This document shows, one piece after another, positions 23,893 to 37,508 of a DNA stretch of 64,000 nt. Position numbers and translations under genes: made by a program. The stretch is from Tomocerus qinae (Eukaryota; Arthropoda; Collembola; Entomobryomorpha; Tomoceridae), in contig CM034547.1 in assembly GCA_020055645.1 (NCBI GenBank), positions 69,226,884 through 69,290,883 on the forward strand, given 5' to 3'. The notes beneath the pieces were generated by a model. The model was given only the letters and a program-made list of their open reading frames with translations, was not told the DNA's origin and ran no database searches. How positions within the stretch are numbered: the first letter of the stretch is position 1; each line of letters begins with the position of its first letter.

Positions 23893-25344
23893 CGGTTTTT
23901 CCTCAAATCATTTCGCTAAAGGCAGAATATTAATTGCATCACATGTATATGGCCTACATGCTACCCTGCAAAATTAAGATGATATCTACTTGTAATAAGA
24001 AAAATATTCTAGTGCGCAATAATAGACAACTTTAAAATACCGATCACACTTGAAAAAGCAGTGAGATGTTCTTGTTTGAGTTATTTTCTATTTGTTGCAA
24101 AAATAGCCTATAGTTCTATACGATTAACTATATCATACTAAAATTTATTCTTTATTACCTGCTATGAGAATTTGGGGAATATTTCAAATTGTAAGTATCG
24201 TATACTATAATATTGATTTTTTAAATTACTACAAGTTTTGATTAAGTATTTAGAATATCTATCATTATGTTGAGCATGAAAAGCTATTTTTTGTTTGATT
24301 ACGTTCCTAGCTAGTGTTAATTTAAGCTAGTTTTCCGCTAAGAGTATGATTTTTGCAATCCATTCTCCAAAAAAGTTTATAATGTCCACGTTTACAAAAT
24401 GCCCTGTGTACCAGTTTCTTAAAAGTCAACTTGCATTGTAATCTTTTTTGTTGGTGATGTTAACTGTATATAAATATCATTTCCTCATTTTGTAAATAAT
24501 TTGCTATCATAGGCATAGCGTTTATCACATACGATCTAGAGTCTAAGCTAATGTTCGTTTTGTTCTTAGATTGATCTTTGATGTTTAGCTATTATTGTTA
24601 TTATTTCGTTTCGTATCGATTATTCATTAATTACCAAAAACACCTATTGTGAAATGCGAGCAATATTTACGATTACTCTACGTCTGCATTAACTTTAATT
24701 GACTATTTTCGATTAAATCTTTGAAGTTTAATAAATAATAAATTAACGTGACTACAAAAGCGAACGTTCTTTATTTGGTCCAAGATATTCGACATGATAT
24801 TAAAATACAAAATGGTGAAGAATATATAACCTATTGAATTTGAAGTTAAGTTTTATAAAACACAGTAGGTATTTATTTGTTTTATATGTCGACTCCCCAG
24901 GTTAAAAATTCACATCTCGATCGACGTAGGTACAAAATACAGCATTATTATAGCAAAATAGCGTTGTTTAGTGAGACAATTTGTTGTCCAAAGGCGGGAA
25001 ATACAAACGTATTTGACATGATTTTAATTTGAGAGGAATTGCACCAGCCGAGCCGTCGTCCTTGTGTTTGAGATTGAGTTTCCAATGCAAAAAGTTTGCA
25101 TGCTGTGTAATTTCTGTCTGCAGAAATACCGCAAGATTTGTTGAAGTGATATTGTAAGATATTATTAGCTTTAGCTGATGAATATTATTCACTACTGAGA
25201 CAGACCAAAAGGGTAGGTAAATGGGAATTATTTTATTGTGACGGTACAATTTATATATTTATGCATTGGGTTAATTAAAATATTATTATTATAAAAATGC
25301 ATTATGTTGTTATTGTACAGGAGAGACACAACTCAAAACAAAGT
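23893..25344. other. TSG101 3' UTR and FARSA 5' flank
   Basis: AT-rich, with no extra gene. A spliced FARSA leader is possible, since TTGTACAG|G at 25320 looks like an acceptor 25 bp before the ATG. The 93-aa minus-strand frame at 24968-25249 has no recognisable features. Confidence 0.45.
24730..24742 (+). promoter_or_regulatory. Overlapping poly(A) signals of TSG101
   Basis: Two AATAAA hexamers at 24730-24735 and 24737-24742, about 840 bp past the TSG101 stop. Earlier cryptic signals cannot be excluded. Confidence 0.35.
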
Positions 25345-27923
25345 ATGGCCACGGAATTAGGAGAACAGATTTTACAATACCTGTCACATACAGAATCAGT
25401 GGATTCCCTCCAATTAGCGAAGGAATTAGAAAAGGACCACCAAAAAATTGTTGGGGCTATCAAAAGTTTACAAAGTCATGGGAGTATTATCGACGCTGAA
25501 CAGAAGTCGGAGATTAGAACCGAATTAAGTGCCGAAGGTTGACACGTTTTCATTAATTGTCACAACTACTATTTATTTAAATGACATGGTACACATTTCA
25601 TTACATAAACTGACAGAGTATATAGAATAGAGATGTTTCAATGCCCACGCCCCCAATGCAGTTTTGGGCCCAATCATGGGCATTTGGGGACCTCAAATGC
25701 ATAGGATAAATAAGTATTTCAACCTATTTCGAAAAAGATTTTAAAGGGAGGCGGGAGAACACTGGAGAAAATAATACAATAATTGCTATTATATTTTCTA
25801 TTTTATTATTTATATAATTATGCGTTGTGTACTGTGTTTTGATTAGGAATATAAACATCTACCTACCGTCCCTCCTCAAACCTAGTAATATAGGTAATGA
25901 GTTATAAACCTTTTTTGTTAATTTCATTCTTAGGAAAGTTGACAGTGGACAACGGCAGCCATGAAGCAATTGTTTTTCAAGCGGTTCCTTCTGGAGGTGG
26001 AGGAATAAATCAACCTGATTTGATGAAAGCCACGGGAAACAGTGGAAAAATTGGAATGAGTAAAGCCATTCAAGCCGGGTGGTTAAAGATTGTTAAAGAA
26101 GGGAAAAACACAAAAGTTGTACGTGTGGTCGACGTTATTGAAGATAAGGTTTGTGGCCGGCCTGTTGATATATGTATTCCTCTCTTCATCCTTAACTTTG
26201 TAGTCTTGAAAAGGAAAGACGCTTACAATCAAAACGCTGACTCATTCAGCTTCTTTGTTCAAAGACTATATAATCTCCCTTGAATAAAAAAGTTGAAGTG
26301 AGTCGGAGATGATCAGTTAATCAGAAATCCGGAACTAGCAAAATGGCGATAAGAATTCGATTATTTCGATTTCAAGCAATAATTACCATAATGGTTTTGT
26401 ATTAGGCTTTACACTTTTATACTAATACTACCAACTAGTGTGATTAGTCTTTTTATACCCCAACGAAACAATGCTTCTATTAGTTCTGTTTGTATTGTAT
26501 GATTCATTTCATGCCAGCAATATCCTTCCATCAAAATGACATTGATATTGTGAATGCTAATAATGATGACTCATTTCATGGGAAATTATGCTGAAATAAC
26601 ACAAAGCATGAAATATTTTTATTATTTTTCATTTCTGAACACGTTAAATAACTTTTGTAAATATATATTTAGGTTCAACAAAATCTGAAGGACCTTTTAT
26701 CGGGAAAGTCATCGTTAGACGCAGGGACAATTGCAGAATTTAAAAAAAGAAAGTTAATGACTCAGACAACAGTAACTTTTTTTGTTGTGAAACGCGGCGA
26801 AGGATTTACCACTACAATTGAAAAGCAGGAAACAGATTTAACGCCTGAATTAATGGCAAATAATGAATACGAGAAGAAATCGTTCAAGCCTTATAATTTT
26901 AATGCTCTGGGAACCCCTTTGAATGTTGGCCATTTACATCCTCTCATGAAAGTAAGACTAAGTCTTTAAATTTCAATTTTCCATTACAAATGAAACGGTG
27001 TAATGAAATGTAATGATGAGGAATGTCTCAATGTTTCTATCTAGGTTCGTTCTGAATTTCGCTCGATTCTTTTCGAGTTGGGGTTTTCAGAAATGCCTAC
27101 GAATCTGTTTGTAGAGAGTTCATTCTGGAATTTTGATGCCCTGTATGTACCACAAAAACATCCAGCTCGTGACGCTCAAGATACATTTTTCCTCTCCCGC
27201 CCCAAAACCTGCAGGTCACTTCCAGAAGAGTTCGTAGAAAAAATTAAAAAGGTGCACTCTGTTGGAGATTACGGCTCATTGGGTTATGGCTCTGAATGGA
27301 AAACTGAAGAAACTGTGAAAAATGTGATGCGTACCCATACGACAGCTGTTAGTGCTCGGCTACTTTACGCACTTGGTAAGCCTGCATTCCTAAAATTGAA
27401 TATAATCCAGAGGCCTACCATGTATAATATTTTATATGCATTTTTAGGTCAAAAGGAATTTGTACCGTCAAAGTTGTTCTCAATTGACCGAGTATTCCGT
27501 AATGAGACGCTAGATGCGACACATCTGGCCGAATTCCATCAAGTGGAAGGTGTTGTTGCCGACAGAAACATAAATCTCGGGCATTTAATCGGAGTTATGA
27601 AGGAATTTTTCCGTCGATTGGGCATTCACAAGCTCCGTTTTAAGCCAACTTTCAATCCGTACACCGAGCCTTCTATGGAAACTTTTGCGTATCACGAGGG
27701 ACTTAAAAAGTGGGTAGAAGTAGGCAACTCGGGGATGTTTCGACCGGAAGTTATTCGTCCAATGGGCCTTCCTGAAGATGTGCGTGTAATTGCTTGGGGT
27801 TTGTCTCTGGAACGTCCCACGATGATTAGGTATGGAATAGACAACATTAGGGATTTAGTCGGACCCCGCGTAGATCTCCAAATGGTTTACAATAATCCTC
27901 TATGTCGACTTGATAAGCAATAA
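25345..27923 (+). CDS. FARSA: Phenylalanyl-tRNA synthetase alpha subunit, cytosolic
   Basis: Catalytic alpha chain of the cytosolic alpha2-beta2 PheRS; it charges tRNA-Phe. Exons 25345-25537, 25934-26148, 26673-26951, 27045-27375 and 27448-27923 join in phase to 497 aa (human 508). The N-terminal ~170 residues form the winged-helix tRNA/DNA-binding modules ([35 protein letters not shown]). The class II core has [20 protein letters not shown] and [11 protein letters not shown], motif 2 ([20 protein letters not shown]) and motif 3 ([15 protein letters not shown]). The ATG at 25345 matches the family start. The last intron (72 bp, 27376-27447) has a length divisible by three and no stop codon, so unspliced RNA would keep the frame. 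Confidence 0.97.
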
Positions 27924-28895
27924 TTATTTTAACATCATAACGTTACCTATGTACACTTAATCTCTTAATTCTAATTTAACTTAAAATGGCTGGGGTTTTT
28001 ACGTTTTTAGCTTTACACACTTTGTATACTTGAAATCTAGAATGCATTGTGTAGTTTACTGTTAAGCTTAAAATGTAATATGCAGGCAACGGACACAAAT
28101 AAATAAACACATTGTCAACCAAATTGTAGTTTTATTTTTTTTTACAAAAGTTACTTTGAGTTTTTGTTAATTGCGCTTTGCTGATCATTTTTATATTTTT
28201 GATTGTATAGTACAGCATTATATTATTATTGGTAATAGTGTTATGATTTACACTGCGTACTTCCTTTTATCAGTGGTGTAAGTGTAGTGCACAGTGCACA
28301 AACAACAATATTATTACAGTACACGACAAAACGTTTGACCATGGGTCATCATCATTTGACTAACTATAGCAGGAATTTGATCTTTCAAGCCACAACCAAC
28401 ATTCAATAAATACATATTACACATTTATGATTCAGAAATGTTAACATCTTTTTTAAATTTAAGTACTTATATTATCTGCTCACTTAAAACTAATATTATT
28501 TCGTGTTTTCGTACATCTTAAAATATTTAGTCGAAAGATAGAAATAGTTGTTTTATTTACATACATAATATTAATATATTTCTTTTGTTATACCTACTCA
28601 AAATTAAACATCACCTCAATTAAAAAAGTTAAACAAACATTAAATGCACACCTGCTTTACTATTCCAGCATCTAACTCAATATTATGATGAGTTTGTTTA
28701 TATTTTTAATAATTATTAATGTAATAAATAAAATACAAAATTCACAAAACATACACAGGCCATGTGAATTAGAATACCGGTAAAATGCAGAAAGATTGGA
28801 GAGAATCATGTTAATGGAAAATTGGAGAATGGTAATTGGCTGTTCAACCATTATCTACAAGGTTGGTAATCGCTATGACTGAACTATGAAAATGT
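27924..28895. other. Tail-to-tail intergenic stretch FARSA/ATP9
   Basis: Contains the two 3' UTRs. AT-rich, with no further gene or repeat recognised. Confidence 0.5.
28098..28107 (+). promoter_or_regulatory. Poly(A) signal of FARSA
   Basis: Two overlapping AATAAA hexamers about 175 bp after the FARSA stop codon. Confidence 0.5.
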
Positions 28896-31800
28896 TTAGC
28901 TCAATTTGGAATAATTTGGAGGTGCGATACACTTTCTAATGATCTTGATTGCATAAATAGGAGTGCAAGAGAAAGCAGTGATGAGAATGACTTTCCAAAT
29001 GTAGCTCCACGATAAGATGAAGTTGGTATCTTTAAAACAATATAGCAATGATTAATTATTTAATTCATTAGGAATTGGTTCTTGAGTGAATAGTTAAACA
29101 GTTTATTATAATTACCAAAGAAATCGTGGAAGACCACCAATGAAGCAATATAAAATAGTATAGACACTATTTCAGCCACAATCATGAGACGATGCATTGT
29201 GCGAATGGTGAGACCAACCATAATTAATTCAGTTAAAATAAGAGAAGTAAAACTGATGGAAACGATGTGTATGAACTCATCTTGAAACAGAATCAGAGCT
29301 CCATACATAATCATACCCCCTATAAAATCATCAAAGGATAAGTTAAGTCATCATTGGTATTGATAATATGGTGCCTTATACGTTTACATTATTGAATGTG
29401 TACCTTGATAAACACTGATTAGAACCCACAAAAAGAATGTTTTGTAAGTTAACGACCGCCCTTTTCCTAAGTCAGCGTATAATTCAGGGAGCCTCATTAA
29501 ATCGTCTTCTTTAACATCCTTGTCTAAAACCAAAGCGAATACTGGCAGCATTGTGTAGACAGTAGCATACCTGTCAAAAATCAAATGGGACGGTTTTATA
29601 AAGTATTATGTTAGTCCAACTTGAAAAAAACTGGTTAATATTTATCATTTACCCAATCATAAGAAATCCTTGATAGAGAGAAACGGAGGAAAAGTAGAAA
29701 ATTGAAGAAAAGACTGCCTGCATAACAGTAATAATTAGGCCACGATGCATAACAAATTGGGCCAAAGATGCTGAACGCTTGTAGGAATAGCGACCGTGGA
29801 CCAGCAGTAGCCGAGCTACATAACTGAATTGGGTTATGGAGAAATCAGCCGCTAATGAAGCCTGTCGTCCTTCTTTTCCTGTATTTTAAACACAATTTTT
29901 AGTTTATTTTCATTACTATAATAATCAGATAGATTTTTTATTCAAAAAACCTTCGAGTCCAATGCCGACGTCGGCTGCCTGGATCATAGCGACGTCATTG
30001 CCACCTTCAAATTTAAATCCAATTGTAATTAAATAAATTTATTCAATTATTAAGGTACTGTTAATGTTAACTGCGTATTAATTATTAACCATCGCCAATT
30101 GCTGCACAGCGTTTTTCAGTGTGTTTCTGGACCAAGTGAACAACAGTCGCTTTTTGGGTTGGTGAACATCGGCAGACTACAACAACTGGACTTCCACATG
30201 CCAATTCCATAAATTCTTTCTCGTAATATTGCAGACATATCTAGAAGTTAGAGTTTCTCATTAAAATAGGCTTCCATTAACATTAGTCTTTGGTCGTAAG
30301 TATAGTTACTCAATTTCACCTCCAAAGATTCTCCTTTAATTACCATGGCCGAATCAGATTTTCGTCTGAAGTTATTAAGCTCCTCAAACGCTTGTTGTCG
30401 GTCGGTAATTTCCTTGAAGGTGTAAATATCTTGTTGTGTTGCCACCAATTTCGAGCTCTTAGCAATGCATGTAGCCGTTTCTAATTTATCTCCAGTAAGC
30501 ATCCAAATTTTGATCCCCGCAGACCTCAGCGTTTCTAGTGTACTCTTTAAATCCTTTTGCAAGGTGTCCTCAACGCCAGTTACACAGAGAAGATCCATGT
30601 TTACTTCTATGGTACTCACAGCAGTTGTAATTAGGTGTGCTCGATCAGTTTTACTAATTTTAGCATGATTGTAGCGCTTTTCGAATTCTTCGTATTCATG
30701 CATGTCCATTTTCTTTTTTGCCACAACCAAAGTTCGCAATCCTTCTCTTGCCATGTTCCCACAAGCCTCATCTAACCAATCGTTAAACTTGACAATTGTC
30801 TTCATAGTTGTATCGGCACCTTTAAGGTAAAATGTGATTTCCTGCGTCATTTTATCCTGAAAATGCACAAAACAGTATCAGTAATTACAAGAGTACATAT
30901 AAATTTGCATGCAAGTAATTTTTAAAGAAAAATATACTTTGACAATAATGCCCATTCGTTTTGCTTCTGACGTAAATGGAAAAATATGTAAAATCTGGTA
31001 GTCTAAACTGGCGCCCACATCATAAGAACATAGCGTCATCGAGGATTGATCTCTTTTAATTAGGGACAAGCCAACATCCTTCGCATATTTCACAAGTGCA
31101 ATCTAAAAAACAGTTTCCATTTTTATCATCAGATATTGCATATAAAACTAACTTTGTTATTATATTATCAGTAAAATAATAAGAAAATGTACTTCATCGG
31201 GGCTTGAAGCTTGGTAAGTTGCTTCACGCTCCATTCCCACTCCCATTTCATCATCAAGAATTTCATTGTCATCATAAACGGGGGTAACATTGTGACAAAT
31301 ACTGAGGGCCTTGATTGCTTCTGTCACTCTCATGATTTCTGTTAACCTTTGCTGATGTTGCTGTTCTGAAGCGGGCGTTGGACGAAGGCCTTGGTTAAGC
31401 ATATCTTTTATGTCCGTGGCTGAATCCGCCTGAGAAGTTGCCAAGCAGAGCCGTTTGAAAATCATTTCATTTTGCGTTAGTGTGCCAGTCTTATCTGTCA
31501 ATAGAAAACTAATTCGGCCTAAATCTTCTGGAATAGTCGTCGATCGTACCTGATTTAAGCCAAATTATTCCATGTATAAATAACTGCAATAACTGTCATA
31601 TATTAATTGCCTACAATGCGTTTTATTTTAGTATTCTAATAAACCACATTTGACACTTACCACTGTCCCTGATATTTTATCATCTCGTTGCAAAGAATAT
31701 GCATAATATGATTTCGCCATATCCATATTAACTCTCAAACTGTTTATAAAAGTGAAGAAAATTGTAAATTAAAGAAACAGGATAATTTTAACACATTGGA

Positions 31801-34746
31801 ACATAATACAATACAAATCACATCACCTTATGGGAATTATGTAGGAGAATAGAAGAACAAATCGGAACATGTAGTTGTACCAGGGTCCATCGAAGCCTTT
31901 TAGACACATCATGAGGAAGGCTAATCCGATAACAGCAGCAAACAGAATCTGGAAGTAATATTCATGTATCACTGTCCATACAACAACCTAATTTGCAATT
32001 GTATGTATTTTATTAATGGAAATTAAATTAGTATGTCTACCTTTGTTAAATCATTTATTTCGAGATCAATGAGTCCCACTTTGCTCCTAGGCATCGAGTT
32101 ATTCATCACGCTTCTAGTTTCTTGACCTGTGTAAATTACAACTCCAACAGCATTTCCTGCGGCCAAAACAGTGTTAGCCCACAAAGTATTGTCTACTGTG
32201 ATTCCAATTTCGTCGTCATTGTCGTCTTCGGGTCCGTTTTTCTGCAAAATGAAAACAGTTAATCAAGACCAATCAACAATTTGCATTTTGTAATCATCAT
32301 ACTTTCCCGAAATGCAACCAACCTTTTTCATTGTTCCAATAAAAGAATGAATATCCATTTGAGGACGTTCAGCATATATCGTCACAGTGCTTTTGAAAAA
32401 ATCATTCTCCGAATCGTGTTCGTCGCCGTGATCATGTTGTTCCTGCAAAATGGGCGTTCGAAGTTTCCAGTCAGTTTCACCGTCTAATTGATCCGTACGA
32501 ATGAAGCAACGGCCGTTCCGATCACTCGTTCGAAGTAGCACCATGTCAGCGGGCACCCGTTGATCTTTCTCTACCAGAATACAATCACCAACCTGAAAAA
32601 AATGTTAAGAGCCAGTATAAGGCACCTCTACTTTAAACTCTGAACCTAATAATTAATAAGTTATCCTTTAGATTAGGGTTAGTAACATATTTGGAAATTC
32701 TTCAAAAACGAATCTTACTTTGATTTTTGAGCTGGGAATATAAACTTTCATGGTAGGAGTGATTTTAAAATATTTTTGGTTGTTGATTTCCTTATCTCTT
32801 GATCTACGACGGAGATCGTCTACTGCTTCCCGGATAAGCGTAACCGTCAATACAAAGATCTATTTACAAACATTCTATAGTTTGGTAAAGTTACAAAAAT
32901 ATAACATTTTGGAATATTGTAATTGAAAAATGATGTGAACAATTACCAAAGGCCCCCAGTAAGTGTACCAGTATCCGATTCGAACTTCTGGGAAGAACTG
33001 GCTACACGCCATCACAAGAAAGTACATATTGAGAAAAAACTTGAATTGTTGATACAACACCTGGAAAAACATTCAAAATATATGCTTAGAGGATTTTCTG
33101 ATCAATGTCAATCTGTAATGCACTTAAAGTCGGAATATTAATAATAATAATTTATTTTAGTTTGTAAAGCTATAAAGATTACAATCTTACCAACGGAATA
33201 AACGTTATTATATTATACTTTTGATTTTTTATCACATTGGGAGGAAATTTCATATCAATAGGCTGGCCCAAAACCACTTCTCGGTGTTTCAACTCTTTTT
33301 GACCGAACAGCGAACGCTGGCACCACGAACAACAGCTTCGAATAATAAATTGGGATTTATAATTAGTTATATTATTTTTATTAAGAATTTTTGCTACACA
33401 ATATGTACACATCAGGCTTATGGTTTATCAATTTCTGCGGTAAATTTCCACACTTACAGACAAGCTGTTCGCCCAATAGCACAGCAAAATCTCCTTGCCC
33501 ATCCTTTTTTCTCATTTCTCATTGCCAATTGCTGTCGATAGAGTTCTGATGTTAAGACTGTGGGATTGGCCTGGTCAGAAGAACTTGCCCCATCATCTTC
33601 CGTACCAAGGGAAGGGATAGAAACCGAGTAGTTTGGGTTTTCTATGCTATTCGTAGCCGTCAAATTGCTCCTATTTGAACGAGGCATTTTCGATGCGCCC
33701 TTCTGCCTGTTTTTTGAATGTCGGCTATCCCACAACAAAGACTGATCTTCGTCACTTTAATAAAATAAATAAAACTCTATTAACTTTCATTAAATTAAAA
33801 TTTTGTTAGACTATCCCGAGTTTCATAGCTTACATAAACTTTAAATAGTAGATCAGAAGGATCAAAGCAATATCTTTCCAATTTTATTCAATTTAAAAAA
33901 GTTATTCTAATTTTAGTTTTGCCATATCCAATTAATAGTGCTTTCTCAAAACTTTTCTTTCTCATGATACATTATTTCAAACTTTCACCAACTTTCACTT
34001 AACAAAAATTTCGTTTTTGTTAGTAAATGCAAGTGAAAGTACCGGTGATAGGTTCATATGAAGTTGTCATAAGAAAAGTGAAAGTGTGATGGCTCTCATT
34101 CATTGGGTTGGGACCGAGACTTTGAGACATGTATATACATTTATTGCATAATATTCCTCTGTACTAAGTAATTGGTCAATTCTTACGTCTTCCTTCTTAG
34201 CGAGGATCAAAGCCCAAAGGATGGATATAATAAACATAAATATTCATAAATAATAAATACGTTTATGTACGTTTATATAATTATAATATGTATAAAATAA
34301 ACTAAATAAACTTAGGCTTAGCTTAGTAAATTTATGGCTTTTCCGGATGGCAAAAAAATATAATAACAGAAAATGATGGCAAATTGGCCTTGTCATTAAA
34401 CATATTTATTGGAAAATGCTGACTGAAAATATATTACAACAAAGCCCTAGAAATATTATACTATAATATATAGATCGGGTTGGATCGTGCATATCGTGAT
34501 CATACATATTCCACCAAAGTTAGACATCGTGAAATCAGTAAAATGAATGGTTTTTTTACTTATAATAAAATGCAGATTTTTAAAAAGTTCTGACCTGTCG
34601 CCAGAGCTAGTGGCACTAGTTATGGCACTGCGATACGATTGTCTATTTCTCCTCGACGATGAACTTCTCAGAAGACCACGACTTTCGTCAGCAACCAATT
34701 CGTAATTATCTGATGTTTTCCGTCTTTCGCTAAGCTTTGTCCACAT
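28896..34746 (-). CDS. ATP9: ATP9 (ATP9A/ATP9B, Neo1-class) P4-ATPase
   Basis: Putative phospholipid flippase of the Golgi/endosome; this class works without a CDC50 subunit. Eighteen exons join in phase to 1171 aa: 34746-34595, 33754-33458, 33335-33191, 33060-32947, 32859-32719, 32592-32323, 32241-32041, 31948-31827, 31739-31661, 31549-31193, 31102-30938, 30856-30320, 30240-30090, 30004-29951, 29878-29653, 29570-29404, 29319-29116, 29029-28896. Signatures: [26 protein letters not shown] (actuator), [14 protein letters not shown] (P4 transmembrane motif), [14 protein letters not shown] (phosphorylated Asp), [26 protein letters not shown] and [11 protein letters not shown] (P domain), and a C-terminus ending APPNYSKLS. 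All catalytic motifs are intact. The Ser-rich N-terminal ~160 residues are longer than in ATP9A (1047 aa) and closer to ATP9B. Confidence 0.97.
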
Positions 34747-37508
34747 CAAAAATACATGCAGGAACGAATGTTCTCATTATCCTAAAATTAATCACGGGGA
34801 CTTTCAACTTTTCCAGAACCAGGTTGTTGTCAAACAAAACCTGGACTGCTTAATTTTTTTAAATATAATGGCTATAGGTGTAAGGTATTGGTATTATTGA
34901 TTATAGGCAAACTTTCCCTGAACTCATAAATGTTTTTAAACAACAATAATTTTCTCTCCAGCAATCAAGTTTTGATATTTTATGTTTAATTTTTCTAAAT
35001 GACACAAGTCACTTCCTAATACATTCCAACGACTAACTACATAAATGGTGCGTAACTAAAATCCTAGTTATGAATATTCAATGTTGATTTTTTTTGACGT
35101 TTAAGTCACAAGTTCACACCATCACTATTACACACACTTTTCTGCACTCGACAATGACCAATCCAATTATTTCTTTGTTGTTGTTACATTTTTACTTGAC
35201 TAAAAAGAGAAAAATGATGATTAAAATTTTGATTTTATAAAATGAACTTCTTGCTTTGTTTCCTCCCCTACACGAACGGAATAGTAATCAAATCACATCA
35301 TAATAATAATTAATTTTCTGACATTTTCTGCGTATTATGACTTAGACTGTTTCTGCAATGCGAAAAAGGCTCAAGCGGATAAGAATTGGATTGCAGGAAA
35401 TGCAATAGAATGGAAGTCATGTGTTCCATATGAAACATTCGTCAATGTAAGCCTTTTTGTATAGGGCTTAGTGCAATGCTCAATGTACCCATACCCATAC
35501 AGAAAAAGACGCTCTAAAACACAAAAAGGAAACCAAAGTTAAATAGGTCATTCTCTTGTACACAGATAAAAAAATAATATTCGATTGGCCCATGGCAAGA
35601 TAATTACCTAAGTGATTATTATTGGGACTGAGATGACGGTAGACTGGTAGCCAGAGACAAATCATTAAAATCCGATCCTTTCATTTGGCACAAAATTGTC
35701 GAATTTTGTATCAAAATGACCACCAGTCACCAGTAAACCAATGGCGAGTTCTAGGAGACTTTAGGAGAAACGTATTTAGAGTCAACGGATTCACTTTATT
35801 GATGCAACATGCAAGAGGTTGAAGAACATTATTCATTTTATAAGGTTGGATTTGTTGCGGCAGACACGGGTCGTTCTTATTCCGAAAAAGAGGATTTTTA
35901 TCAATCAAAAGGCAAAAAATCTCAAAATGCTTGCCTGAAATGTGATGCTATTCCAATATTCCAAATAATATTATTTATGGCCCCCCTTGGTCAAGAAAAA
36001 CTAAATGTTTCTAATCAAACATAGATTGATGTCCTTGACAATTAAATTAAACACTGGCCTAATTTTCAGTACATCAGGACATTTAAATATGGCAGGTTTT
36101 CGAAGCTGATGAAAAAAAGTATTTTACATTGAAATTTTGGCTTTTTCATATTGAAGTTTTTATCAAAAGATTAAAATTGTGAAGATTATAATATCTACAA
36201 ACGGATTTTAGCTCGAAAATATATTATAGTCTCGAATTGAATTACACAAAGAGGTTATAAACTGTAGATCCAAAACCCTAATGCCTTTCAATGGTACAAA
36301 AATCAATCCCTATTTTCTTCGATTATGCATTAGTAGGTAGGTATCCTAAAAATTTCGCGCCGTTTTACGGCGGAAGTAGTCGGATGTACTAGTAGGTATC
36401 GGTAAAATTTCGCGCCGTTTCATGGCAGAGCTATTCATCAATGTTATAAAGAAAATATTCTCCACTTTAACCGTACAAACACCTATCTATGTTTTGGTAG
36501 GAGAGCCTAGGAAACTTGCATATATTACGTAACGTAAAACCCTCTCCCCCAAGTGTAGCGCAAGTGCTAGCTGTAACTCTTTTGGATATCTCCTCCTACC
36601 ATCAACTATAAACGTAATATATGCACGATCCTTGAAAGTACAAATGCCAAATGCGCATGCCCCCTCCCTCTAAACCAACGAAATGAGTTTTTTCATAATA
36701 TAATAACATCAGAACAATAATCCAAATTCACATAAGATGATTATTGGTGAATAGTGATTGAATGGAAATAATTAGCAAAAGAAGACAATTCGTTTTCCAA
36801 AATCCCGGAATCATATTTTTCTGATTTTAAAGGGAAACATTCTGGGGTGTTTATTAAAAATAGAGTCTTTTATTATTCCCTATCTTGTGGACACTACGAT
36901 CTACAGTTATTATTTTGGTTTAGGAACTTTTCCATTTGAACTGGAATTGTTTTTATTATTGTAATGGGTGGCCTGCTTAATTTCTCTTGAGTACCAGGTT
37001 CACCCCTTAGCTGGGTTCACTAGTGTCATATAAATTGCCTCTGAACCTAGAAGATGAAATTTTTCGTATGCTTGGGCTGCTGGCTGTTAATGTGTTCATA
37101 GCATCTAATTATTTCCATATGGGCCCCCGGTATAGATAGGTGATTGCTATTTCCCAAGCACTCAGTTCAATATAATAGTGGATTCCTTGTCCTTGAACTA
37201 TAACTATTAATATTATATCCATTGTATTGAATGAATGGTTTTCTTGTAGCATTAGGACTTTGACATGAAAAATTATGTGGTAAAAATAATTTACTGCTCG
37301 GCGGGCCCTGTTATTGCATTAAAATATCGGTCAATAAATAAAAAGGCACATTTCTGCTTTGCATATTCATTAACCTCTTACATATTTTAGAAACCACACA
37401 AATATATATATATTATTATATTGAAAAATGCAAATTGCAAACCGTTTATTGACTCGAGCAGTTAATTGTAGCTGAAATTGAAGCTTTTTCTAACTTTAGG
37501 TGTACTAA
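34747..37508. other. Intergenic stretch upstream of ATP9
   Basis: 2.8 kb including the ATP9 5' flank and the 3' flank of the unidentified gene at 37.5 kb. Overlapping opposite open frames near 35.7-36.0 kb have no recognisable features. The only visible structure is the short direct repeat at 36330-36432. Confidence 0.45.
36330..36432. repeat. Short direct repeat (two ~60-bp copies)
   Basis: Two adjacent copies containing AATTTCGCGCCGTTT, preceded by TAGTAGGTAT and followed by A(C/T)GGC. The CG-rich core stands out from the AT-rich flanks. Function unknown. Confidence 0.55.

Noticed and set aside
24968..25249. 93-aa minus-strand ORF between TSG101 and FARSA
   Set aside because: No family resemblance, no poly(A) or splice support; likely chance.
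30290..33541. Plus-strand ORFs across the ATP9 locus (30290, 30465, 32281, 32923, 33221)
   Set aside because: They are antisense shadows of ATP9 exons.
35711..36024. Overlapping opposite ORFs near 35.7-36.0 kb as a gene
   Set aside because: Both strands are open by chance; no splice partners or motifs.
36481..36640. Fold-back element around GCATATATTACGT / ACGTAATATATGC
   Set aside because: The inverted words are not nested in a consistent order with the neighbouring GGTAGGAG motifs, so no element structure is supported.
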